Shown here in pieces: positions 1 through 6,244 of a stretch of 8,999 nt of DNA (the stretch's first letter is position 1; each line of letters opens with the position of its first letter). This stretch comes from an uncultured Marinilabiliaceae bacterium. GTDB lineage: Bacteria; Bacteroidota; Bacteroidia; Bacteroidales; Marinilabiliaceae. The translations under genes and the position numbers were made by a program. Below the pieces are notes generated by a model. That model worked only from the letters and a program-made list of their open reading frames with translations. It had not been told where the DNA came from and did no database searches. The stretch is taken from assembly GCA_905235955.1 (NCBI GenBank), contig CAJONN010000152.1, positions 1 to 8,999 of the forward strand. Reading direction: 5' to 3'.

Positions 1-4
1 ATCG

Positions 5-35
5 TTTAGCGGAGCGAAGATAATTTTTAGCGGAG
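5..35 (+). repeat. Short direct repeat TTTAGCGGAG x2
   Basis: The 10-mer TTTAGCGGAG occurs at 5-14 and again at 26-35, exactly 21 nt apart. The bases after each copy are also similar (cga against tgg). A looser related string, AGCGACGAG, follows at 43-51 inside the larger hairpin repeat. The pair lies just outside that repeat and may belong to the same intergenic element, but the other copy of the element is cut by the window edge, so this cannot be tested here. No coding role is apparent. Confidence 0.5.
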
Positions 36-39
36 TGGC

Positions 40-161
40 AACAGCGACGAGTTCTTTTTGTTACTTTTTCTGTCGGCACAGAAAAAGTAAAAGACTAATG
101 GAAAAGCCGTGTTTGGAAATTTGTTTGTAGTGCATTTTCACTTGCGAAACTTGAGTTATTT
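40..161 (+). repeat. Intergenic hairpin repeat, copy A (inverted relative to copy B at 8880-8999)
   Basis: This stretch aligns with the reverse complement of 8880-8999. The first 32 nt (40-71) are identical in the two copies, followed by a variable hairpin tip. A shared 13-mer AGAAAAAGTAAAA (80-92) and a TAATGG block come next, then a diverged middle. The final 41 nt (121-161) match copy B at 34 of 41 positions without gaps. Positions 61-90 form a perfect hairpin with a 13-bp stem and a CGGC loop. The element ends about 19 nt short of the folP stop codon. It resembles a dispersed intergenic repeat or miniature-element family. No open frame in it looks real. Confidence 0.8.
61..90. repeat. Perfect hairpin in repeat copy A
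   Basis: Arms at 61-73 (TTACTTTTTCTGT) and 78-90 (ACAGAAAAAGTAA) are exact reverse complements around the loop CGGC. The stem is AT-rich and no T-tract follows directly on either strand, so it does not look like a standard intrinsic terminator. Copy B has a related 12-bp hairpin whose tip differs yet still pairs. Confidence 0.8.
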
Positions 162-179
162 TATTTTCAAAATCAAGAG

Positions 180-1016
180 CTATTTCAGCATTTCGTGCAA
201 TGCTATGCACTCCTTTGCCTCTTTTACGTCATGTACACGTAGCAAATGAGCACCGTTGGCAAGTGCTATCATATTAAGTGCCGTTGTGCCATTGAGGCTA
301 TGCTGTGCATCGGTGCCAAGCACTTTGTATATCATCGATTTGCGTGATATGGCTGCTAATATAGGCATGTTGAACACTTCAAAGCGCGACAGTTGGCGTA
401 GCAACTGATAGTTGTGCTCTACTGTTTTCCCGAAGCCAAATCCGGGATCGATAATTATGTCGGCAACACCCAATTGGCGCAATGCGCGCACCCTCTCGCT
501 GAGATATTTTATCACCTCATCAGTAACATTGGTGTACTGCGGATTGTTTTGCATATTTTGTGGCGTACCTTTTATATGCATCAAGATGTAAGGCACATGT
601 AGTTGCGCTATAGTGCTAAACATATTAGCATCCATGTCGCCACCCGATATATCGTTTACTATGGCTGCCCCACCCTGCTCTACGCTCAGCTTGGCAACCG
701 ATGCTCTGAATGTATCTACCGAAACAATGCTATCTGGATGATATTTGTTTATTATCTCAAAGCCCTCTGATAGTCGGTGCCACTCTTCATCAGCCGATGG
801 CATTGCAGCGCCCGGACGTGTAGAGCAGCCGCCAATGTCAATAATGTCAGCACCCTCAGCTATCATGCTGTCGATGCGTTGGCGTATGGCATCTGTTCCT
901 CTGTATTTACCACCATCGAAGAACGAGTCTGGCGTAAGGTTGAGTATGCCCATTACTTTGGGCTTATCAAATGTATAGAGTTTACCTCTTATATTAATTT
1001 GCAATGCGTTTATCAT
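180..1016 (-). CDS. folP: Dihydropteroate synthase
   Basis: Dihydropteroate synthase condenses 6-hydroxymethyl-dihydropterin pyrophosphate with p-aminobenzoate to give dihydropteroate, a cytoplasmic step of folate synthesis and the sulfonamide target. The 278-residue product shows the family landmarks in order: MGILNLTPDSF (22-32), DIGGCSTRPGA (60-70), SVDT with D101, NDISGG (121-126), MHxxGTP (146-152), DPGFGFGK (190-197), SRKS (224-227) and RVHDV (260-264). Length is normal. The open frame extends upstream to 1121, but the ATG at 1014-1016 is preferred: it gives the usual family N-terminus and leaves only a 23-nt overlap with the end of rsmD, whereas the upstream start adds 35 residues with no family character. 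It is the last gene of a minus-strand cluster. The p-aminobenzoate loops look intact, with no obvious resistance substitution. The hairpin repeat begins shortly downstream. Confidence 0.96.
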   Translation of the reverse strand: MINALQINIRGKLYTFDKPKVMGILNLTPDSFFDGGKYRGTDAIRQRIDSMIAEGADIIDIGGCSTRPGAAMPSADEEWHRLSEGFEIINKYHPDSIVSVDTFRASVAKLSVEQGGAAIVNDISGGDMDANMFSTIAQLHVPYILMHIKGTPQNMQNNPQYTNVTDEVIKYLSERVRALRQLGVADIIIDPGFGFGKTVEHNYQLLRQLSRFEVFNMPILAAISRKSMIYKVLGTDAQHSLNGTTALNMIALANGAHLLRVHDVKEAKECIALHEMLK

Positions 1017-1548
1017 CTTTGAAGAATGTAAAATTGACTTTGCCATAGCTGCGTGTCTGAACAAAGTTTGGATGTGCGTTGTATTTGCCAGCGCCCGAAT
1101 GTTCGAGTATGAATATGCCATCAGGTTTTAGCAAGTGGCGTTCAACAATGATATCGGGCAATTGCGATGCGCGTTCGAGGTCAAATGGCGGGTCAGCAAA
1201 TATGAGGTCGTATGTTTCGGTGGTAGCTTGAAGAAATTTGAAAGCGTCGGCTTTGATGGAGCGAGCCTTATCTTTGATGCCAAATTCGGCTATTGTTTTG
1301 GCTATAAATTTCTGATGATGAAAGTTCATCTCAACACTCGTAACGTCAGTGCAACCGCGCGAAACCATTTCGTATGTTATGCTGCCTGTGCCTGAAAATA
1401 TATCAAGCACTTTTATGCTTTCAAAGTCGATGAAGTTTGCCAACACGTTGAAGAGGTTTTCTTTGGCAAAATCGGTTGTTGGTCGTGCCGAAAAGCTATC
1501 AGGTGGCGAGAAACGCCTTCCTCTCAAGTCGCCACTTACTACACGCAT
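994..1548 (-). CDS. rsmD: 16S rRNA (guanine966-N2)-methyltransferase RsmD
   Basis: RsmD uses S-adenosylmethionine to methylate N2 of a guanine near position 966 (E. coli numbering) of 16S rRNA during 30S assembly. The 184-residue product begins MRVVSGDLRGRRF, the typical RsmD N-terminus. It carries RPTTDFAKENLFN (22-34), the SAM-binding motif VLDIFSGTGS (47-56), an acidic E73 at the end of the second strand, and the catalytic DPPF (119-122) of N-methyltransferases. Length matches the family (about 180-200). The start overlaps the DUF3822 stop by 10 nt and the end overlaps folP by 23 nt, which points to co-transcription and perhaps translational coupling. There is nothing unusual in the motifs. 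Confidence 0.95.
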   Translation of the reverse strand: MRVVSGDLRGRRFSPPDSFSARPTTDFAKENLFNVLANFIDFESIKVLDIFSGTGSITYEMVSRGCTDVTSVEMNFHHQKFIAKTIAEFGIKDKARSIKADAFKFLQATTETYDLIFADPPFDLERASQLPDIIVERHLLKPDGIFILEHSGAGKYNAHPNFVQTRSYGKVNFTFFKDDKRIAN

Positions 1549-2387
1549 ATATTTAAGTTTAAAAGGTTTACATATTTGTGCACAGGCTCAGGCATACGCA
1601 CTTCGTAGCTAAAATAGTCGGGCAATTTGGCTATCGACACGTTGTGTGCAAAGCGTTTTACAAGTTCTATGCGTGCATCGCCTATCTCTATGTCGCCACT
1701 TATTACTATTTTGGTCGAGTCGTTGTTGAGCCCCATTTGTTCAAGTGTGTACATTATGATGTATACAAGGTCGTTCACCTCTTTGTATTTGAATTTGTTG
1801 CACAACTTGAGTTTGTTTTGTTCTACCACAACTATTGTTACGCCATCAGAGGTAAAGATGGTGTGCATCACGGCTTTTTTCTTGTCGGTGTCGCGTTTGA
1901 GCAGTGCGGCTTGCATTATTGGCTCGGTTTGGTGCATTACTCTCACGTCAGAATATTGTGTTTGCAAAAAATAGTAGAGGAAGTTGGGCACTGCAAATAC
2001 CAATACACTGTCGACCATCTCTATTTCATTGGCAAGCACTTTATCATCTTTTGATATTCGGCAGCCAATAAATCGCAATATATCGGCAGCATGTTCGGGC
2101 TCAAACAGTGCTTTGGGCACCATTGAGAATGAGCGACTCTCGATACTAACCAATACGGCTTTGAAGTTGCCTTTGAATATTTCCTCTTTCAATATATACT
2201 CTTCGTGATGTGAAAACATCTCATCAGCAACGCCAAAATCAGTGTTACCAATGGCCAATACGGCATTGTTTACGGGGTCGAGCACTGAAAAAGAAAGTCC
2301 ATCCAGACGCATCTGAATGGACATATAGTATGAGTCGGACAATTGCTTCTTATAAGAAGAGCTAATAGCCACTGTATTTTTCTTCAT
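1539..2387 (-). CDS. DUF3822 family protein
   Basis: A 282-residue protein without a signal peptide or membrane segment, recognised as DUF3822, a Bacteroidota family of unknown function that is often found next to rsmD. The sequence shows two similar halves. Residues about 20-50 contain a strand-turn-strand pattern (SIQMRLDGLSFSVLDP). A second such pattern follows at about 170-195 (MHTIFTSDGVTIVVVEQN), then a helix and a short strand (KIVISGDI). This duplicated layout resembles actin-like ASKHA proteins such as the pilus protein PilM, but that is inference from sequence pattern, and no ATPase motif is clear. It overlaps rsmD by 10 nt and lies 21 nt after the membrane-anchored gene upstream. 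The family call is moderately to highly confident; the function is not known. Confidence 0.8.
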   Translation of the reverse strand: MKKNTVAISSSYKKQLSDSYYMSIQMRLDGLSFSVLDPVNNAVLAIGNTDFGVADEMFSHHEEYILKEEIFKGNFKAVLVSIESRSFSMVPKALFEPEHAADILRFIGCRISKDDKVLANEIEMVDSVLVFAVPNFLYYFLQTQYSDVRVMHQTEPIMQAALLKRDTDKKKAVMHTIFTSDGVTIVVVEQNKLKLCNKFKYKEVNDLVYIIMYTLEQMGLNNDSTKIVISGDIEIGDARIELVKRFAHNVSIAKLPDYFSYEVRMPEPVHKYVNLLNLNICV

Positions 2388-2408
2388 CTATACACTTTGT
2401 ATCCGGAT

Positions 2409-3038
2409 TTATTCCCAGTTACCAGCGTTGTTGTTGGCCTCATCAAGTGAGCCTACTTTCAAGCCGGGGAAACGACCGAGCTGACGTGCATTGTCGTCCA
2501 AATTGATGCGTTCTTGTTCGTCAAGACCTTTGAGGTAAACACGATTTTCAACTGATGCTTCAAACACTGGTATTACAAGACCTGAACCTGAAGTAACGGT
2601 AGATGCGCCAAGGAAGAATTCTGCATTGTCTGGTGAATATGGCACATAGCGCAATGAATCTGGGTTGAGACCTTTGCAAATAGAGTCTTTTACTGAAATA
2701 AGAATGGTATCGCGCTTGATGATGCCAAGTTTCAAAGCCTCTTTTTCTGTCAAGCCTGCATTGAGCATTGAGTCAGTAAGGCTACCTTCGTTTTTAGTAA
2801 TTTTAAAGTTACCCTCTTTTACAAAAGCTATCAGAGTATCAAAACTGCCTGTATATTTTTCATGTATGCCTTTGTATGCCACCTGCGCATCGCGTATCAT
2901 CTTCAAGCGATTAACTACTGCATCGTAACGTTTGTCTTTTTGTTCCTGAAATTGTATTGGCTGATTGATGCTATCGTAAATAAGGTATCCGAGGTATCCG
3001 ATAACAACAACAAAGAGGAGTTGAAATACCGTTTTCAT
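2409..3038 (-). CDS. Membrane-anchored protein of unknown function, pilin-like N-terminal layout
   Basis: A 209-residue protein I cannot assign to a named family. It has a short N-terminal tail, one hydrophobic segment at about residues 4-23, then a charged helix (about 32-56: KDKRYDAVVNRLKMIRDAQ) leading into YKGIHEKYTGSFDTLIAFV. The rest is soluble, with no cysteine pair or catalytic motif that I recognise. A hydrophobic N-terminal helix followed by an IRDAQxAYxxxxxKYTGSFDxL pattern recalls type IV pilins and pseudopilins, but the GF(T)LxE prepilin-peptidase site is absent, so it is more likely a simple signal-anchored periplasmic protein. It is the first gene of the cluster leading to DUF3822, rsmD and folP. 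The start at 3036-3038 is the only reasonable choice; its leader is A-rich without a Shine-Dalgarno sequence. Confidence 0.8.
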   Translation of the reverse strand: MKTVFQLLFVVVIGYLGYLIYDSINQPIQFQEQKDKRYDAVVNRLKMIRDAQVAYKGIHEKYTGSFDTLIAFVKEGNFKITKNEGSLTDSMLNAGLTEKEALKLGIIKRDTILISVKDSICKGLNPDSLRYVPYSPDNAEFFLGASTVTSGSGLVIPVFEASVENRVYLKGLDEQERINLDDNARQLGRFPGLKVGSLDEANNNAGNWE

Positions 3039-3092
3039 TTTTTATTTTTTTATTTTTACTTATTAACTGCTAATTTTGCGTTCGTTTATTCT

Positions 3093-3100
3093 CAAAAATA
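3093..3100 (-). promoter_or_regulatory. Candidate -7 box for the 3038-to-180 gene cluster
   Basis: On the minus strand this reads TATTTTTG, an exact match to the Bacteroidetes TAnnTTTG -7 box, about 55 nt before the start codon at 3038. No clear TTG/TTTG -33 box lies 19-21 nt further upstream, so the call is tentative. A second match, TAAATTTG, lies at 3135-3142 on the same strand, and TAATTTTG occurs on the plus strand at 3071-3078; neither has a good -33 partner. Confidence 0.35.
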
Positions 3101-3101
3101 T

Positions 3102-3117
3102 ATGAGATAACTCTCAT
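3102..3117. promoter_or_regulatory. Inverted repeat in the divergent intergenic region
   Basis: ATGAGATAACTCTCAT is a perfect 6-bp inverted repeat (ATGAGA / TCTCAT) with a 4-nt spacer. It sits immediately upstream of the candidate minus-strand -7 box, within what would be the -7/-33 spacer, a fitting place for a repressor operator. It may be chance in AT-rich DNA. No regulator gene lies nearby. Confidence 0.3.
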
Positions 3118-3224
3118 TTTGTGATTTTATGCGACAAATTTATAAAAAAAATAAACGTCTGACCACCCAACATCTATTTTTATTATAAAAAAAACAAAAA
3201 AAGAGATTTTTCCGCTCCAAAACA

Positions 3225-4658
3225 ATGACCCTCCTCGCACCTGAAATAGTAGCAAAAAATATTGCAAACTATATGCCTTTTGAGCCAACAATATCGCAAA
3301 TGCAAGCCATCGAGATGATGAGCCGACTGCTATGTTGCTCTGAGCCTCGCCCCACTGCCGTTGTCAATGGCTTTGCTGGCACCGGCAAAACTACGCTTAT
3401 GAAGGCCTTTTGCGATGCTGCCGCTGATATGCAGTTCAACCTCGTGCTGATGGCACCCACTGGCCGAGCTGCTAAAGTACTATCAACCATCACCCAACGA
3501 CCTGCACACACCATTCATAAAATCATATATAGGCAAGAGACTGCTGGCGAGTTCAACTCAGCATTTGAGCTCAATTACAACCGCAACAAAGGCACAATAT
3601 TTATTGTCGATGAAGCTTCGATGATATCCGACTTTGAGACGGGTGACTTTGGCTTTGGCTCTGGACATCTGCTCACCGATCTTATTTCATTTGTATTCTT
3701 TCGTGAAGGCTGCCGCTTGCTTATAGTGGGCGACCCTGCACAGCTTCCGCCCGTAGGGTCTAACCTCACCCCTGCCCTCGACGATGACACACTCATCTCG
3801 TTTGGCCTCGATGTTGAGTCGGTTTGGCTCACCGACGTTGTAAGGCAAGAACAAGAGAGCCTAATTTTGCACAATGCCAATAACCTACGCAAAATAATAG
3901 AAGAAGAGCCTGATTTTGTGGGCATTCCGCCACTCGTAGCACAAAAAAACCTTGATGTAGAACGGGTGAGTGGCGACGAACTGATAGAAAAACTAACATG
4001 GGCAACCGACAACTATGGCACCGACAATGTACTGGTAGTTACACGTAGCAACCAACGCGCCAAGCAATTCAACCTTGGCATCAGAAACATGGTGCTATAC
4101 AGAGAATCTGAACTTGAAAGAGGCGACATGCTCATTGTGAGCAAAAACAACTATAAATGGCTATCAGACAATGGGAAAGACTTCATAGCCAATGGTGACA
4201 TAGCTGAAGTAAGACGAATCAAACGCGAAAAAGAACTTTTTGGAATGCGCTTTGCCGAAGTAACATTGCGCTTCAGAGAACACAACGATATTGAGGTCGA
4301 TGCCACCATAATGATGGATTTTCTGACATCTGATGCTGGCACACTCTCGCAACAGCAGGAGCAAACTCTCTACGAAACTATTGCTGCCGACTATGGCAAC
4401 CTTGGCAGCCAACGCAAATTATATGAAGCTATGAAGACCGACCCTTGGTACAACGCACTAAGGGTAAAGTATGCCTACGCCATAACATGCCACAAAGCAC
4501 AAGGCGGACAATGGGACATAGTGTTTATAGACCTTGGTTATATAACCGAAGATATGATGGATTGCGAATTTCTGAAATGGCTCTACACCGCATTCACCAG
4601 AGCCACAACAAAGGTATTTTTAGTCAATTTCTCTGACAAGTTTTTCTGTGCCGAATAA
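3225..4658 (+). CDS. Short RecD/Dda-like superfamily 1 DNA helicase
   Basis: A predicted ATP-dependent DNA helicase, probably 5'-3' like RecD and Dda, acting on cytoplasmic DNA in repair or replication restart. The 477 residues show the helicase motifs in order: Walker A GFAGTGKTT (49-57), motif Ia APTGRAAKVLS (77-87), Walker B IVDEASM (127-133), motif III VGDPAQLPPVG (168-178) and a VVRQ arginine (R207). At the C-terminus come AITCHKAQG (419-427) and YTAFTRA (454-460), the UvrD_C_2-type end with the arginine of motif VI. It is much shorter than RecD2 (typically over 700 residues) and lacks the N-terminal helix-hairpin-helix part, so gene symbols recD or recD2 would mislead. It stands alone, divergent from the DUF3822 cluster and convergent with the broken thioredoxin, whose remnant ends 10 nt away. 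The start at 3225 is preceded by an A-rich leader and no obvious Shine-Dalgarno sequence. Confidence 0.9.
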   Translation: MTLLAPEIVAKNIANYMPFEPTISQMQAIEMMSRLLCCSEPRPTAVVNGFAGTGKTTLMKAFCDAAADMQFNLVLMAPTGRAAKVLSTITQRPAHTIHKIIYRQETAGEFNSAFELNYNRNKGTIFIVDEASMISDFETGDFGFGSGHLLTDLISFVFFREGCRLLIVGDPAQLPPVGSNLTPALDDDTLISFGLDVESVWLTDVVRQEQESLILHNANNLRKIIEEEPDFVGIPPLVAQKNLDVERVSGDELIEKLTWATDNYGTDNVLVVTRSNQRAKQFNLGIRNMVLYRESELERGDMLIVSKNNYKWLSDNGKDFIANGDIAEVRRIKREKELFGMRFAEVTLRFREHNDIEVDATIMMDFLTSDAGTLSQQQEQTLYETIAADYGNLGSQRKLYEAMKTDPWYNALRVKYAYAITCHKAQGGQWDIVFIDLGYITEDMMDCEFLKWLYTAFTRATTKVFLVNFSDKFFCAE

Positions 4659-4668
4659 AAAAAACACC

Positions 4669-5134
4669 TCAATTAGCCGACTCTTCAGCTTGCCACATCT
4701 TCATATTTTTAGGCTTCTGACCAAGCAAAATAACATCAATAAGCTCCTTAACTGCATCTTTGGGCAAACCGCCCTGAATAACTGATTACTGGCACAAAAA
4801 GCAATGTTGGAATGCTTCTGACATTGAAAAGTGCCGCAAGCTCTTTCTCCTTATCAACGTCAACCTTATAAATAATCACCTTGCCATTATATTCGCCAGC
4901 TACCTCTTCGAGTATGGGCGAAAGAGCTCTACATGGTCCGCACCACGTAGCATAAAAATCGATCAGACAAGGCACTGTACCTTTATATTTCCACTCGCGT
5001 GAAGTCTTGTAGTCGTCAACCTTATCAATAAAATCAGATGTCGACAAATATATTGTATTGTGCTTTGCTTCAGCATTTTGAGCAACAACTACTTGTGTGC
5101 ACCAAAGCAGCAGAAATGCAAAAAAATATTTCAT
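4669..5134 (-). pseudogene. Secreted thioredoxin-like gene, frameshifted near its 3' end
   Basis: The 5' part encodes a signal peptide (about residues 1-19, MKYFFAFLLLWCTQVVVAQ) and a thioredoxin fold with the active site WCGPC (64-68) and the cis-proline RSIPT (106-110), so the intended product is an extracytoplasmic thiol-disulfide oxidoreductase. After FVPV (113-116) the frame runs into 12 atypical residues and stops at 4748 (128 aa). The family-like ending (VIQGGLPKDAVKELIDVILL and on) continues in another frame from 4782 to a TGA at 4669-4671. The bridge between FVP and GGLPK is about 11 nt shorter than the usual spacing, so a small deletion near 4783-4790 is the likely lesion. The lost end includes the last helix of the fold. 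The gene begins 2 nt after xerD, with which it is probably co-transcribed. A sequencing or assembly error could mimic this. Confidence 0.8.
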
Positions 5135-5136
5135 AC

Positions 5137-6048
5137 CTATTTATTTTTATCTTTTATTCCCGGATGTTTTTCGATAGTTTCTTTGAGATATTGTGCATTG
5201 ACATGAGTATATATTTCAGTAGTTACAATAGACTCATGACCAAGCATCTCTTGCACAGAGCGCAAATTGGCGCCACCATTGACCAAATGTGTTGCAAACG
5301 AATGGCGCAATGTGTGTGGACTGATATTTTTGGTTATTCCAGCATCTCGGGCTGCCTTCTTTATTATATTGAAAATCATTATTCTCGATAGCTGCGTACC
5401 AAGTTTATTGACAAACACATAATCTTCAGCTTCAGGCTTGATGTCGACCTCTTTGCGCTTTGTTTCGATGTACTGAGAAACCTCCTGCATTGTTTGTTTA
5501 TTGATTGGCACAATGCGTTCTTTGCTACCTTTGCCCTCCACCTTCATATAACCTACATTGAATGCTAAGTTTGATATTTTTAGGTTGACAAGCTCTGACA
5601 CACGCACACCCGAACTATATAGTGTAGAGATGATAGCCTTGTTGCGCAATCCGTCAGAAGATTTCACATCGATGCTATTGAGTAGTTGCTCTATTTCACC
5701 AACTGAAAGAACTTCAGGCAGTTTGCGAGCTATTTTGGGTACTTTGAGTTGTTCTGTTGGGTCTTTTTCTATGCGTTCTTCAATCATCAGATATCTGAAA
5801 AACGACTTTATGCCACTAATTATGCGCACCTGACTGCGGACACCTACGTTTTTTGTTGTCAAATATTCGGTCAGACCACGCAAGTCTGATAGCGTCACCT
5901 CATCAGGACCAATATTTCTATCAATGCTTACCAAATAAGCTTCAAGTTTGTCTAAATCATTGATATATGCTTTCACTGAATTATTTGACAACCCACGTTG
6001 CAACTTCAGATATTCAGTATAATTTTCAATTTCTTCTTTCCAATCCAT
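5137..6048 (-). CDS. xerD: Site-specific tyrosine recombinase XerD
   Basis: XerD, normally with a partner XerC, resolves chromosome dimers at dif, aided by FtsK at the septum. The 303-residue product has an N-terminal SAM-like core-binding domain (about 1-85) and a catalytic domain with the full set of residues: R149 (SGVRVSEL), K173 (GKGSK), H245 and R248 (HTLRHS), H271 (LGHES) and the nucleophile Y280 (TEIYTH). All sit one position beyond those of E. coli XerD, which supports the ATG at 6046-6048. The open frame reaches 6120, but that start lies inside the promoter -7 box at 6118-6125 and would add 24 unrelated hydrophobic residues. No integrase cargo, attachment site or mobile genes are nearby, so this is the housekeeping recombinase rather than a phage integrase. 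Confidence 0.94.
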   Translation of the reverse strand: MDWKEEIENYTEYLKLQRGLSNNSVKAYINDLDKLEAYLVSIDRNIGPDEVTLSDLRGLTEYLTTKNVGVRSQVRIISGIKSFFRYLMIEERIEKDPTEQLKVPKIARKLPEVLSVGEIEQLLNSIDVKSSDGLRNKAIISTLYSSGVRVSELVNLKISNLAFNVGYMKVEGKGSKERIVPINKQTMQEVSQYIETKRKEVDIKPEAEDYVFVNKLGTQLSRIMIFNIIKKAARDAGITKNISPHTLRHSFATHLVNGGANLRSVQEMLGHESIVTTEIYTHVNAQYLKETIEKHPGIKDKNK

Positions 6049-6117
6049 AAACAAAAAAATGTAGAATCTGAACCATAAAAAGTCCCAGTTGGCTTTACCT
6101 ATAAATTCAAACAAAAG

Positions 6118-6148
6118 CAAAAATATGTTATATTTCTACCTTAAACAA
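6118..6148 (-). promoter_or_regulatory. Bacteroidetes-type promoter of xerD
   Basis: On the minus strand, a -33 TTG (6146-6148) is followed after exactly 20 nt by TATTTTTG (6118-6125), a perfect TAnnTTTG -7 box. The expected transcript would begin near 6110 with a leader of about 60 nt before the xerD ATG. It would also serve the thioredoxin-like gene downstream. The match in both boxes and the spacing make this the clearest promoter in the window. Confidence 0.7.
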
Positions 6149-6156
6149 TAGTTTAA
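6141..6156. promoter_or_regulatory. Inverted repeat over the xerD -33 box
   Basis: TTAAACAATAGTTTAA is a perfect 6-bp inverted repeat (TTAAAC / GTTTAA) with an AATA spacer. The -33 TTG of the xerD promoter falls within it. It could be an operator, but AT-rich palindromes of this size arise by chance. Confidence 0.3.
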
Positions 6157-6215
6157 AAAAAATTAACCAAATTAAAAAAGCACATTATCTACTTTTTTTT
6201 TTCAGTAAGAGATTG

Positions 6216-6223
6216 TAATTTCG
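6216..6223 (+). promoter_or_regulatory. Candidate -7 box for aroQ, followed by a C6 run
   Basis: TAATTTCG matches TAnnTTTG with one mismatch, 21 nt before the aroQ ATG. The -33 position about 20 nt upstream holds only part of a T-run (6193-6202) and no TTG. A run of six C at 6224-6229 falls where transcription would start. The leader would then be only about 15-20 nt. Confidence 0.4.
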
Positions 6224-6244
6224 CCCCCCGAAAAATTGTTGAAG

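Noticed and set aside
61..90. Hairpin as intrinsic terminator of folP
   Set aside because: The stem is AT-rich, there is no T-tract directly after it on the minus strand, and the same hairpin occurs upstream of another gene, which fits a repeat better.
1017..1121. Upstream in-frame start for folP at 1121
   Set aside because: It adds 35 residues translated from the out-of-frame end of rsmD; the ATG at 1016 begins the recognisable family N-terminus.
1578..2054. 158-residue open frame on the plus strand
   Set aside because: It lies wholly antisense to the DUF3822 gene, has biased shadow composition (many Y, F, V, H) and no family character.
3575..4012. 145-residue open frame on the minus strand
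   Set aside because: It lies antisense to the helicase, is rich in S, T, R and P as expected of a shadow frame, and has no recognisable domain.
5137..6048. Tyrosine recombinase as a sign of an integrated element
   Set aside because: Residue positions match housekeeping XerD almost exactly, and no att duplication, tRNA target or cargo genes are seen.
3225..6048. Helicase, thioredoxin and recombinase as a defence or mobile system
   Set aside because: The genes are on different strands, convergent or independently promoted, and belong to common housekeeping families.
6236..6244. TTG start for aroQ
   Set aside because: It adds only three residues; the ATG at 6245 is a better start codon with a GAAG just before it.
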